A stretch of 15,327 nt of DNA from Methanoregulaceae archaeon (GTDB taxonomy: Archaea > Halobacteriota > Methanomicrobia > Methanomicrobiales > Methanospirillaceae). How positions within the stretch are numbered: the first letter of the stretch is position 1; every line of letters begins with the position of its first letter. Positions 6,820 to 14,314 of this stretch are shown here, one piece after another. The position numbers and the translations under genes are program-made. The notes beneath the pieces are model-generated. The model saw nothing but the letters and a program-made list of their open reading frames with translations. It searched no databases and had not been told where the DNA came from. The DNA is taken from NCBI GenBank assembly GCA_019695435.1, contig JACTVF010000022.1, positions 1 to 15,327 on the forward strand, given 5' to 3'.

Positions 6820-8133
6820 TTAAATACCCTTTGCGATCGTCTGCATCGGTTTCTTGAACGCTTCGATCTGCCCGAAGGTGTCCTGGTAAACCTTACTGGT
6901 TGCCTCGGGGCCGAACATCTGGGTGCCTGCATCCAGTGCGCATGCTGCGACGATACAGGGCATACCGACACCGGCTGCGTGACGGGTAACGACGTGGTTA
7001 CCGTTGAATCCACCGGGACCGCCGCCACCGTAGATCGAGTGGCTGAAGAACGAGAACCCGACTGCGACACCCATTGCCCGACCGAAGTCGGAGCCTGGGA
7101 GGCCGGTCTCGTGCTCGAGCAGGTCGTTGAAGTACAGCAGGGTTGCGGAAACTGCCTGGGCAAACCGTCCTGCACCACAGTTGACCATGGTGGCTGCGAG
7201 GGTGCCTGCGGATGCGTAGGCGTTCCACATCATCGGGTCCTTGGTATCGTAGAAGATGTAGCCGCTCTTGCCCTTCTTGCCTGCCTTGATGACCTTGTCC
7301 TCAATGGCACGCTCGACAAGGCTCTGCACGACAGTACCGATGGTACCGGTCTTGCCGTTCTTCTTGACGAGGTCGTAGACGATGTTGTTTGCATTCAGGC
7401 CCTGGTATGCAAAGAGCAGGAGCTGGGCACGCTCGAACGGGCCGATTGCGGCGCCCATCTCGAACTCTCCGGCCTGCTCGAAGGTGGCCGAGAGTGCTGC
7501 ACCCTGCATTGCATTCCGGTGGGTCATCATGACCGCGTGGTTTGCCGGGATGTTACGGAGTGCGTAGCCGAGGCCTTCGTTGTTCTGCGGGATGGACAGG
7601 ATCGAGACGATATTGCCGCCCTTCATGTCCATCGTCTGCGGGTAGGTGCCCCAGACTGCGCTCTTCACGTAGGAACCGTCGAACATGCCGACCTTGTACT
7701 GCTCGAGCAGTGCGTAGGTGGTCGCTGATGCTACGGATGTGGTTGCCGCATCGTAGGTTGCCGCTGCCTGAATCCGTGCAGACGGGACCTCGATGAGGAG
7801 CATCTTGCCGCCGGCGACCTTGGTGATCTTGGTGTCGTCGCCCTCGGTGACCTGGACCATTCCCTTGATCTTGGCTGCGAGTGCATCCACATCCTTGACA
7901 CAGCTGCAGTTCATGCTGCGGCCGAGAATCTGGTTGGACTTGCCGCCCATCTTACCGGTCTTGAGGGCTTCCTCAATACCGCCGAGGCTGACTGCCACGG
8001 TCCTCTTGGTGAGGTCGATGAGCTCGAGTGCACCCTTGTTGGTCAGCGGACTGATCCTGTCAATCGTGACGTTGCTCTTTAAAAGCTTACCCTCATCGTC
8101 GTAGAGGTCGATTGCATCTTTATATTTTGCCAT
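6820..8133 (-). CDS. mcrB: Methyl-coenzyme M reductase I subunit beta
   Basis: The start is ATG 8133-8131, chosen because a strong GGAGG site lies 7 bases upstream and the protein then begins AKYKDAIDLYDDEGK, as McrB proteins do. The frame is open for 40 more codons upstream, but these run into the leader and are not conserved-looking. The product is 437 residues. The active-site segment is SFFSHSIYGGGGPG: F362, Y368 and the glycine run correspond to F361, Y367 and G369 of the Methanothermobacter enzyme. H380 (NGNHVVTRH) corresponds to H379, which binds the CoB phosphate. The C-terminal LDAGTQMFGPE is also typical. This is the first gene of the operon, behind an AT-rich promoter region. Confidence 0.98.
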   Translation of the reverse strand: MAKYKDAIDLYDDEGKLLKSNVTIDRISPLTNKGALELIDLTKRTVAVSLGGIEEALKTGKMGGKSNQILGRSMNCSCVKDVDALAAKIKGMVQVTEGDDTKITKVAGGKMLLIEVPSARIQAAATYDAATTSVASATTYALLEQYKVGMFDGSYVKSAVWGTYPQTMDMKGGNIVSILSIPQNNEGLGYALRNIPANHAVMMTHRNAMQGAALSATFEQAGEFEMGAAIGPFERAQLLLFAYQGLNANNIVYDLVKKNGKTGTIGTVVQSLVERAIEDKVIKAGKKGKSGYIFYDTKDPMMWNAYASAGTLAATMVNCGAGRFAQAVSATLLYFNDLLEHETGLPGSDFGRAMGVAVGFSFFSHSIYGGGGPGGFNGNHVVTRHAAGVGMPCIVAACALDAGTQMFGPEATSKVYQDTFGQIEAFKKPMQTIAKGI

Positions 8134-8243
8134 GTAATTTCCTCCAAATCTGAATTTTACGCAATACGGTACTGTAACTGAACGCTGATGGTGACTAACA
8201 GAACACTGGTAATGAATGAAAGTCGCTATTGCACGTCCCCTAG

Positions 8244-8268
8244 ATTGGGACATTGAATACTTCCCAAT
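8244..8268 (-). promoter_or_regulatory. Inverted repeat at the expected mcr transcription start
   Basis: ATTGGGA (8244-8250) and TCCCAAT (8262-8268) are perfect 7-bp arms around an 11-base spacer. They lie directly downstream of the TATA box at 8274-8280 on the minus strand. Initiation would be expected near 8252, inside the dyad. It may be an operator for a dimeric regulator, or a hairpin at the 5' end of the mcr leader. Confidence 0.45.
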
Positions 8269-8273
8269 TTCCC

Positions 8274-8280
8274 TTTATAA
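8274..8280 (-). promoter_or_regulatory. TATA box of the mcr operon
   Basis: TTATAAA on the minus strand stands in an AT-rich 386-base gap between genes with much higher GC content. It predicts a leader of about 120 bases before mcrB. A second candidate (TTTTATAAA, 8317-8309) lies 36 bases further up, so two start sites are possible. The remaining gap (8320-8405) shows AT-rich sequence and no gene. Confidence 0.6.
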
Positions 8281-8405
8281 GCGTTCCGATTTTATCTCGG
8301 AAAATTTTTTTATAAAACTTCAAAAATATTACATAAAACTGAAGGAATGTTCAAATATTACATATATATGCCCTTTCTTTGTTTTACGCAGTATGACAAA
8401 TTTTT

Positions 8406-8475
8406 AAAAAAGTGTTATGACTTCTTATGCTAAATTAAAAAATTACCTGTTTTCCGGCGCGCTTGTTATAAAAAA
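8406..8475 (-). terminator. Tandem poly-T terminators behind mvhD
   Basis: On the minus strand three T-runs of six (A-runs 8470-8475, 8437-8442 and 8406-8411 on the plus strand) follow the mvhD stop at intervals of about 30 bases. They would end the ferredoxin-hdr-mvhD transcript before the mcr promoter. Confidence 0.6.
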
Positions 8476-8519
8476 TAATGGGTTGTGACAGGGTCTTGGT
8501 GAGGGATCCATGACAGCGG

Positions 8520-8939
8520 TTACTTGTTTTCCGTGAGCGGGCTTGGCCCGAGTTCTTTGACGGTGTCAACGACGTTCGTTACGACTTTTGCCCATTTTGC
8601 ACCTTCCGATGCAGAGACAAACGTCATCCGGAACCGCCGGTCATCAAGGCCGATGCTCTTCATGAGCCTCTTGACCATGAACATTCTCTTTGCTGACTTG
8701 TAGTTGCCTTCAAGGTAGTGGCAGTCTCCGAAGTGACACCCGGAGATGAGGACGCCATCCGCCCCGTCGGCAAACGCCTTGAGGACGAAGAGGGAGTCGA
8801 GACGGCCGGTGCACATCACACGGATAATCCTGATGTCCGGGGGGTACTGGATACGGCCCCCGCCGGCAAGGTCGGCTCCTGCGTAGGAACACCAGTTGCA
8901 GACCATCCCGAGGATCTTGGGTTTCCACTCATCAGACAT
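8520..8939 (-). CDS. mvhD: MvhD-type [2Fe-2S] electron-transfer subunit of the Hdr complex
   Basis: The 139-residue protein passes electrons from the hydrogenase or formate dehydrogenase partner to HdrA. The family pattern is complete: CNWCSYAGAD with C14 and C17, VMCTGRLD with C43, and SGCHFGDCHY with C68 and C73. These are the conserved cysteines that ligate the [2Fe-2S] cluster. The C-terminal part (RFRMTFVSASEGAKWAKVV) is also typical. Its ATG directly abuts the hdrA stop (TAA then ATG), so translation is probably coupled. No mvhA or mvhG hydrogenase gene is adjacent, which fits Methanomicrobiales, where FdhAB or an F420-linked partner is thought to supply electrons. Confidence 0.95.
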   Translation of the reverse strand: MSDEWKPKILGMVCNWCSYAGADLAGGGRIQYPPDIRIIRVMCTGRLDSLFVLKAFADGADGVLISGCHFGDCHYLEGNYKSAKRMFMVKRLMKSIGLDDRRFRMTFVSASEGAKWAKVVTNVVDTVKELGPSPLTENK

Positions 8940-11093
8940 TTACTGCTCACCCCCGAGCAGGAATGCATCGATCTGTGCAACAATCTGGGGTGTCGCGAAG
9001 TGGTTCATCCAGATGGCACCACCGGGGCAGAAGCCGCCGCAGGTACCGCAGCCCTTGCACTTGGCCTCGGTGACCTGCATGACCTGCCGCCCCTCCTTCT
9101 CTACGAGGGAAAGAGCAGTGTAGGGGCAGAGGTTCACGCACATGCCGCACCCGGCACACCTCTCTTCGATACAGGTGGCGAAGTACGGTTCGAGTTCGAC
9201 CTCCCCCTTGTGGATGGGGATGCTCGCCGCTGATGCTGCGCCTTCGGCAGATGCTACCGTGTCCGGGATATCCTTCGGGCCCTGGCAGACACCGGCCAAA
9301 AAGACACCGGCAGTGGTGGTTCCGCACGGGTTGAGCTTCGGGTGGGCTTCCTGGAGCCAGCCGTCGCCAGTACAGGAAACACCGAAGAGTCTCCTAGTCC
9401 TTTCTGTATCTGCCGCTGGCTGGATCGCTGCTGCAAGTACGACCATATCGACTTCCATGTCAACCGGCCGGTCAAGCAGCGTGTCATCAGCATACACATG
9501 GAGATTCTTGGTTTTGGGGTCTTCGAGAATGTTTGCCACGCGCCCGCGGATGAACTTTGCTCCTTCATCCTGGATGCGGTAGTAGAATTCCTCGTACGCC
9601 TTGCCGAATGACCGGATATCCATGTAGAAGATGTAGGGAATGCAGCCGGGCATCTTTTCAACAATCTGGTGAGCATGTTTCAGTGAATACATGCAGCAGA
9701 ACCGCGAACAGTAGGGTTTGCCGATACCCGTGTTGTCACGAGAGCCGGCACAGAGCACGAACGCGACTCTTTTCGGTTTCTCTCCATCACTCGGGCGGAC
9801 AGGGTAACCACCGGTCGGGCCGGATGCGCAGATGAGCCGCTCGAACTCAAGGCTGGTGATTACGTTCTCGAACCGCTTGTACCCCCATTCTTCTTTCTTT
9901 TCGATGGGGAAGATATCGTAGCCGGTGGCAAGAATTGCCGTCCCGACTTTGACCTTCATGAACTCGTCCTTTGATTCCAGGTCGATTGCCTTCTTTTCAG
10001 GACCACAGGCAGTTACGCATAGTCCGCACTTGATACAGGAATCAAAGTCAATAGTATAGATCAGGGGAACGACCTGCGGGTGGTTGATATAAATGGCCTT
10101 CCGGGGTTTCATCCCGACTTCGAAGACGTTCGGCTTGATGACCGGGCAGACTGCCTCGCAGTCACCGCAGCCGTTACAGCCGCCACCAACGATGCCGCGT
10201 GCCTCTGCCTCTGTGGGCGTCAGGACACCACGGGCCTTCTTCCTGATGGTCACATCGAAGTTGCCGATATAGCCTTCCACGTTATCGACTTCGGAATAGG
10301 TCAGGAGCTCGATATTCTGGCTCCGCCCTACATCCACCATCTTTGGGGTGAGGATGCACTGCGAGCAGTCAAGTGTCGGGAAAGTCTTGTCGAGCTGGGA
10401 CATCCTGCCGCCGATACTTGGCGTTGATTCGATGAGATAGGTCTTGATTCCTGCTGCTGCAAGATCGAGCGCTGCCTGCATACCGGCGACTCCTGCACCG
10501 ACAACCATCGCGGCCTTCTCGACCGGCACGGTCTTCGGGAACAGGTCCTGCAGGAGAGCGGCCTTGGCGACGGCAATCCTGATTGCATCTTTTGCTTTGT
10601 CGGTTGAACCCTCGCGGTCGTGCATGTGCACCCATGAATTCTGTTCACGGATGTTTGCCATCTCGAACCGGAACGGGTTGAGGCCACCCTCTTTGGTGGC
10701 GGTCCTGAACGTCGGCTCGTGAAGACGCGGGGAACACGCGGCAACGACGACACCGGTCAGCTTGTTGTCCTTGATTGCCTTGTTAATCACAGTCTGCCCG
10801 GGCATCGAGCACATATACTTGTAGTTGTCAACATAGGCGACATGCGGAAGGGTTTTTGCATATTCCTGCACGGCCGGGATATCCATCGACCCGGCGATGT
10901 TTGTACCGCAGTGGCAGATGAAGACACCGATACGGGCATCCTCTGGTTTGGTGGTAACACCGGGTGCTGCGACAGTTTTTGCTGCAGGTGCGGGAGCCTG
11001 CTTCTTCGCTTCCTGTTTCACGGGCGCCTCTTTTTTGGTGTCCTGCTTCTTGGTTTCGGTCTTTTTGGTAGTTGTTTTCTTCTTTTCAACCAT
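8940..11093 (-). CDS. hdrA: CoB-CoM heterodisulfide reductase iron-sulfur/FAD subunit A
   Basis: HdrA carries the FAD that bifurcates electrons between heterodisulfide and ferredoxin. With the start at ATG 11093 the protein is 717 residues. ATG 11096 is equally in frame, but GAGGTG is then only 3 bases away instead of 6. Domains in order: a Lys/Ala/Thr-rich tail (1-50), the N-terminal domain with CHCG and CSM/CSPR cysteines (60-125), the FAD-binding VVGAGVAGMQAALDL (197-211) with C243/C246, two [4Fe-4S] motifs (C306-C316, C353-C363), a central CAGSRD...CSRFCCMYS segment (448-470), and two C-terminal ferredoxin motifs (C646-C656, C679-C689). The tail is unusual for HdrA. A longer frame back to 11144 overlaps hdrB and is less likely. 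The gene starts 10 bases after hdrB and abuts mvhD. Confidence 0.96.
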   Translation of the reverse strand: MVEKKKTTTKKTETKKQDTKKEAPVKQEAKKQAPAPAAKTVAAPGVTTKPEDARIGVFICHCGTNIAGSMDIPAVQEYAKTLPHVAYVDNYKYMCSMPGQTVINKAIKDNKLTGVVVAACSPRLHEPTFRTATKEGGLNPFRFEMANIREQNSWVHMHDREGSTDKAKDAIRIAVAKAALLQDLFPKTVPVEKAAMVVGAGVAGMQAALDLAAAGIKTYLIESTPSIGGRMSQLDKTFPTLDCSQCILTPKMVDVGRSQNIELLTYSEVDNVEGYIGNFDVTIRKKARGVLTPTEAEARGIVGGGCNGCGDCEAVCPVIKPNVFEVGMKPRKAIYINHPQVVPLIYTIDFDSCIKCGLCVTACGPEKKAIDLESKDEFMKVKVGTAILATGYDIFPIEKKEEWGYKRFENVITSLEFERLICASGPTGGYPVRPSDGEKPKRVAFVLCAGSRDNTGIGKPYCSRFCCMYSLKHAHQIVEKMPGCIPYIFYMDIRSFGKAYEEFYYRIQDEGAKFIRGRVANILEDPKTKNLHVYADDTLLDRPVDMEVDMVVLAAAIQPAADTERTRRLFGVSCTGDGWLQEAHPKLNPCGTTTAGVFLAGVCQGPKDIPDTVASAEGAASAASIPIHKGEVELEPYFATCIEERCAGCGMCVNLCPYTALSLVEKEGRQVMQVTEAKCKGCGTCGGFCPGGAIWMNHFATPQIVAQIDAFLLGGEQ

Positions 11094-11103
11094 CATTCCC
11101 ACC

Positions 11104-12027
11104 TCACAGCACCTTCTGCAGGAACGGTTCGCAGCTGATCCCATGGAGGTCCAGCCCGAGGTCCTGCGGGCTCATTCCCTGTGCCAGTCCCAAGAGTTCG
11201 GCAAAGTGCAGCACCGGTAAATCGTAGCTGACACCGAACTTCTCCTTGATCTCGATCTGGCCGCGGTCAAACTGAAGCTGGCAGAACGGACAGATATCAG
11301 TCAGTGCGTCCACTTTTGCCTCTTTGAGGTTGATCAGCTTCTCGTTGGTGATATCCAGCGAGTGGACGATATCGTACCCGCGGACACCGCCGCCGGCACC
11401 ACAGCACTGCATCTTGTTGCGGTATTCGACCGGTGTTGCACCAAGTGCTGCGACCAGTTCTTCCATCCACATCGGGTGCTCGGTGTTCAACATGACCTCC
11501 TTTTCAAACTCCCGGTCCTTGTGGGGCTTGGTGAGGTGGCAGCCGTAGTGGACGGCAATACGGGCGCCGGTCAGGGGGTTTACCACGGAGTCCTTGATCT
11601 TGTCGACCCCGACGAACTTGTCATTGTAGAGGAGTTCGGCGATGTGATAGACGTTGATGGTGCCCTTGTACTCCATATCGACCTCTTTGAGCACTTCGTT
11701 GACGCCATCGCGGAGATCCTTGTTGTGCTTGAGCTTGTGGTTGACCTCCCAGATCGACTTGTAGCAGCCGTTGCAGACCAGTGCGATGTCCATCTTCATC
11801 TGCTCGGCAAGCACGAGGTTGCGTGCTGCCATCGCATAGAAAACATTCATGTCGATGGAACCGAATGCGCCGGGGGCAGGGCAGCAGCTGGCTCCCTTGA
11901 GGGGGACCAGATCGATGCCGAGCTTCTTGCATCCCTTGATTGCCGCAGATTCGACACCGGGATACCGGTTCGGTGCGATACAGCCGAGGTATAATGCGAA
12001 CGTGTGGTTTGCTGTTGATTCTGACAT
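11104..12027 (-). CDS. hdrB: CoB-CoM heterodisulfide reductase subunit B
   Basis: The 307-residue protein is the site of CoM-S-S-CoB cleavage, using two non-cubane [4Fe-4S] clusters. Both CCG domains are intact. The first has LGC (C16), C33, SCCPAPG (C48, C49) and VCNGC. The second has YGCHLTKPH, MQCCGAGGGVRG and ICPFCQLQFD. This matches the cytosolic soluble HdrB. Its stop overlaps the hdrA ribosome binding site, and hdrC ends 6 bases before its start, so the genes are co-transcribed. The C-terminus is slightly extended (LGISCEPFLQKVL-like end), without an obvious extra domain. Confidence 0.97.
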   Translation of the reverse strand: MSESTANHTFALYLGCIAPNRYPGVESAAIKGCKKLGIDLVPLKGASCCPAPGAFGSIDMNVFYAMAARNLVLAEQMKMDIALVCNGCYKSIWEVNHKLKHNKDLRDGVNEVLKEVDMEYKGTINVYHIAELLYNDKFVGVDKIKDSVVNPLTGARIAVHYGCHLTKPHKDREFEKEVMLNTEHPMWMEELVAALGATPVEYRNKMQCCGAGGGVRGYDIVHSLDITNEKLINLKEAKVDALTDICPFCQLQFDRGQIEIKEKFGVSYDLPVLHFAELLGLAQGMSPQDLGLDLHGISCEPFLQKVL

Positions 12028-12033
12028 GCTCTC

Positions 12034-12615
12034 TTATCCCTCCCGTTCCTTGATGATCCGGTCTGCATTCTCCTTGAGATGGTAGTGGTCAAGGATCTTC
12101 CTGATGCCGGGCATGTATTCAGGGTACATGTGTGTGGTCGGCGGGTCGCGGGTGAGTCCCAGTCTCTCCCGGGCAGCACGGTTGACATCGTTGTTGGGCA
12201 CACCGTGGCCTGAGCTGTAGATTGCCGTAACGGTCTTGAGGAAGTTCACCGGTATAATATCGTGGGTGAATGCCATGTTCCTCATGGCCATGATAACATC
12301 CGTGGGTGCAATGTCACGCGGGCACCGGTCGGTACAGCTGTAACAGGTGGTGCAGAGCCAGAGATCGGGATCGTTGAGCGCCTCGCTCTCGAGCCCGAGC
12401 ACAGCCCTCCGCATGAACTTGCGGATTCGGTAGGTGCTTCTGGGTGCTGACGGGCACGAGCCGGTGCAGGTGCCGCACTGGAAGCACATATGGGCGATGG
12501 TACGTGATTTGTCCTCGACCCTTTTTGTAAAGTCGGGTGTCGAGTCCTCACGGTAATACCGCTGATCGTGGAGTTTCTTCTCCAGCGCTTCCGGGTAACC
12601 TTTTGATTTTGCCAT
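12034..12615 (-). CDS. hdrC: CoB-CoM heterodisulfide reductase subunit C
   Basis: The 193-residue protein relays electrons from HdrA to HdrB through two [4Fe-4S] clusters. The motifs are CFQCGTCTGSCP (C44, C47, C50, C54) and CTTCYSCTDRCPRDI (C88, C91, C94, C98), with the helical C-terminal region usual for HdrC. There is no membrane anchor, so this is the cytosolic HdrABC type and not HdrDE. The start is ATG 12615-12613, preceded by GAAGGAG, within 12 bases of the polyferredoxin stop. Confidence 0.97.
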   Translation of the reverse strand: MAKSKGYPEALEKKLHDQRYYREDSTPDFTKRVEDKSRTIAHMCFQCGTCTGSCPSAPRSTYRIRKFMRRAVLGLESEALNDPDLWLCTTCYSCTDRCPRDIAPTDVIMAMRNMAFTHDIIPVNFLKTVTAIYSSGHGVPNNDVNRAARERLGLTRDPPTTHMYPEYMPGIRKILDHYHLKENADRIIKEREG

Positions 12616-12627
12616 GCTCCTTCTCCC

Positions 12628-13800
12628 TCACGCCTTCTCCATCATTTTCAGTCCGACCTGTCCGGTAATGCTTTCCTTTACCTTCGAGGTTCTCTTCGCG
12701 AAGAGTTTCTCCTTGATCTTCTTGAAGAGGTCCGTCTCCGTGCCTTTCATCCTGATGCCGGTCCGCTGGAGGATAATGATATCCTCGCCGGGGCAGGCAT
12801 CCACGCAGGCACCGCAGAGTATACAGTAATCCTTGTTGACCGCGATGTTGGCTTCGATATGATGTCCCATCTCGGCTGCGGGCTTCTCGCTGGGGAGATA
12901 GATCGCGTTTGCCGGGCAGATATCTGCGCAGGTCGAACAGCCACCGGGGCATTTTTCGGCATGGAATTCAATGTCGCCCTCGAAGAGTTTCTCGACGGTA
13001 ATTGCCTCGGTCGGGCAGTTGCGCGAGCACCAGGTACAGGTGCAGCAGTTGTCCTTTACAATCGTGACCTTGCCGTCAACCTTATCGGAGATGACTTCGC
13101 GCTCGACGGTGATGCACTCCTCGGGGCAGACTTCCACGCACACCTTGCAGGCATTGCATTTGGCCTCGTCCCAGATCACATCCCCCTCGACTTTTCCGAT
13201 CTCGCCAGAAAATTCCTTGTGCTTGACTATGATAGCAGGACAGAGTGCACCGCACAGGCCGCACAGGGAGCATTTCTCCTTGTCGACCGTGAAGGTGGTC
13301 TTGGTCTTGAGTGCGGTCTGGCGCTCCTTTGCACCTGCAACCGGTCCCTTGTAGGTCCCTTCATAGGCCGGGACATTCCGATCGATTGCATCACGCGGAC
13401 AGACCTCTTCGCAGATCGTACACCGGACACATTTCTCGTCATCAATCTCTGCCTTCATGTCGTACTGCGGGAATCCCTCTTTTTCAACAATGGGAAGCCG
13501 CTCCTGATTGTCGACCTTCAGAGTCAATGCATTGAACGGGCACATGATGACGCAGACACCGCAGTACGAGCACTTGGTCTCGTCTACATCGATGGGTGTC
13601 GCGTAGTTGATGGCACCACGGCGGGCTGCACCGACGAGTCCGAGAACGATAGCCTCCTCCGGACATGAATCGACACAGATACCGCATCCCGTGCAGGTCT
13701 CTGAATTCAGAATCAGGTTGTTCACGCTCTGAAGGAGGCGCTGCTCCATCACAACGTTGACACCATCCCTCTTTTTGGAAAACTTTGGAAACAATGCCAT
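12628..13800 (-). CDS. Polyferredoxin with eight [4Fe-4S] motifs, FwdF/FmdF type
   Basis: With ATG 13800 the protein is 390 residues and contains eight cluster motifs, beginning at about residues 36, 77, 124, 177, 215, 253, 284 and 326. Six follow the plain CxxCxxCxxxCP pattern. The sixth starts with a Cys pair (CCTCTWC) and the seventh has a three-residue first spacing (CPGGCSTC). Eight clusters and this length fit the F subunit of formylmethanofuran dehydrogenase, which wires the electron flow to CO2 reduction, better than the longer MvhB polyferredoxin. In Methanospirillum such a subunit joins Hdr to Fmd in one complex. Two starts are possible: ATG 13800 with GAGGG upstream, or GTG 13815 with AGAGG upstream. 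The family assignment is likely but not certain, so no symbol is given. Confidence 0.88.
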   Translation of the reverse strand: MALFPKFSKKRDGVNVVMEQRLLQSVNNLILNSETCTGCGICVDSCPEEAIVLGLVGAARRGAINYATPIDVDETKCSYCGVCVIMCPFNALTLKVDNQERLPIVEKEGFPQYDMKAEIDDEKCVRCTICEEVCPRDAIDRNVPAYEGTYKGPVAGAKERQTALKTKTTFTVDKEKCSLCGLCGALCPAIIVKHKEFSGEIGKVEGDVIWDEAKCNACKVCVEVCPEECITVEREVISDKVDGKVTIVKDNCCTCTWCSRNCPTEAITVEKLFEGDIEFHAEKCPGGCSTCADICPANAIYLPSEKPAAEMGHHIEANIAVNKDYCILCGACVDACPGEDIIILQRTGIRMKGTETDLFKKIKEKLFAKRTSKVKESITGQVGLKMMEKA

Positions 13801-13824
13801 GAAATTAACCCTCACGCTGTTCCT

Positions 13825-14025
13825 CTATTGCACCTTTGCCTCTGCTCTGGTTTCCCAGAACCCTGTCAGCCTGATAATATCATGCAGACACACTGGGATC
13901 CTGTAGATTTTTTGATTTGATACTGGATCTACACTATAAGGTTCCAATGCGTCCGCAGGACATGCACCAAAACAATTGTTACAGCCGGCGCAATGTCCCC
14001 TGTTAATATGCACTGCAAACGCCAT
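13825..14025 (-). CDS. Small single-cluster ferredoxin, possible FwdG/FmdG relative
   Basis: From ATG 14025 the product is 66 residues. It opens MAFAVHINRGHCAGCNNC and has one full [4Fe-4S] motif (CAGCNNCFGACP). A second motif, which would be expected in two-cluster ferredoxins of this kind, is absent: the rest holds only one Cys (IPVCLHDI). No frameshift explains this, because no other frame of the segment restores a Cys motif. It is the first gene of the ferredoxin-polyferredoxin-hdr-mvhD operon and probably a partner of the polyferredoxin. A GTG at 14037 would add four residues. The ATG is preferred because MAFAVHIN looks like the family start. The gene is more AT-rich than its neighbours. 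Confidence 0.75.
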   Translation of the reverse strand: MAFAVHINRGHCAGCNNCFGACPADALEPYSVDPVSNQKIYRIPVCLHDIIRLTGFWETRAEAKVQ

Positions 14026-14045
14026 GAGTTCACGCACCAGCTATG

Positions 14046-14063
14046 ATCGATTTCAAAATCGAT
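14046..14063 (-). promoter_or_regulatory. Perfect 8-bp inverted repeat at the start of the ferredoxin-hdr operon
   Basis: ATCGATTT-CA-AAATCGAT lies 20 bases upstream of the ferredoxin ATG. The likely TATA tract (14084-14095) predicts initiation near 14065, just before the dyad. It therefore reads as an operator or as a small hairpin at the mRNA 5' end. Confidence 0.45.
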
Positions 14064-14083
14064 TATCAAAAGAGTGGTGAAAG

Positions 14084-14095
14084 TATCTAGATAAA
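14084..14095 (-). promoter_or_regulatory. TATA-like box of the ferredoxin-hdr operon
   Basis: On the minus strand this reads TTTATCTAGATA and contains the palindrome TATCTAGATA (14084-14093). It is the best TATA-like sequence at the right distance from the small ferredoxin gene. A more distant TATA (TTATAAT region near 14129-14140) is an alternative that would give a longer leader. Confidence 0.4.
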
Positions 14096-14171
14096 GGTTC
14101 TGAAATATATCGCTGAAAACTGGCCTTTTTATTATAAATTTTTAATTTTTCTTTATATGTCCCTCGTTAAG

Positions 14172-14196
14172 TTAACATACATTTCTGTCATGTTAA
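14172..14196 (+). promoter_or_regulatory. Inverted repeat in the ftr upstream region
   Basis: TTAACAT (14172-14178) and ATGTTAA (14190-14196) are perfect arms around an 11-base spacer, the same 7-11-7 geometry as at the mcr promoter but with a different sequence. It lies between AT-rich TATA candidates: TTATAAATTT (14133-14142) and TTTATATG (14152-14159) upstream, and CATATATTCC (14219-14228) downstream. It may be an operator for ftr. The ftr start site cannot be fixed from sequence alone. Confidence 0.35.
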
Positions 14197-14314
14197 ACTG
14201 ATGTAATGTACTTTCTCCATATATTCCGGTGCGCTCTAAGAATACCCGGATTAAATGAGAAAATTTATTCAGTAATAATCAAGGTACTGTTGGTATACCG
14301 GAGGTTATGTTAGA

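Noticed and set aside
6979..7728. 249-codon plus-strand frame antisense to mcrB
   Set aside because: mcrB is certain by active-site motifs. The antisense frame shows only codon-bias mirror composition.
8134..8253. 40-codon N-terminal extension of mcrB
   Set aside because: It runs through the leader and past the predicted start site. The strong GGAGG and family-like N-terminus support ATG 8133.
11097..11144. 16-codon upstream extension of hdrA overlapping hdrB
   Set aside because: The added residues look like out-of-frame hdrB and the ribosome binding site points to ATG 11093 or 11096.
12859..13668. 269-codon plus-strand frame antisense to the polyferredoxin
   Set aside because: It is a shadow of the repeated Cys codons and GC-rich codons of the real gene. 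No known fold is visible.
12757..13795. Repeated Cys-rich segments that could look like a tandem DNA repeat
   Set aside because: The repetition is at the protein level (eight ferredoxin motifs). The DNA of the units is diverged and no CRISPR-like regular spacing exists.
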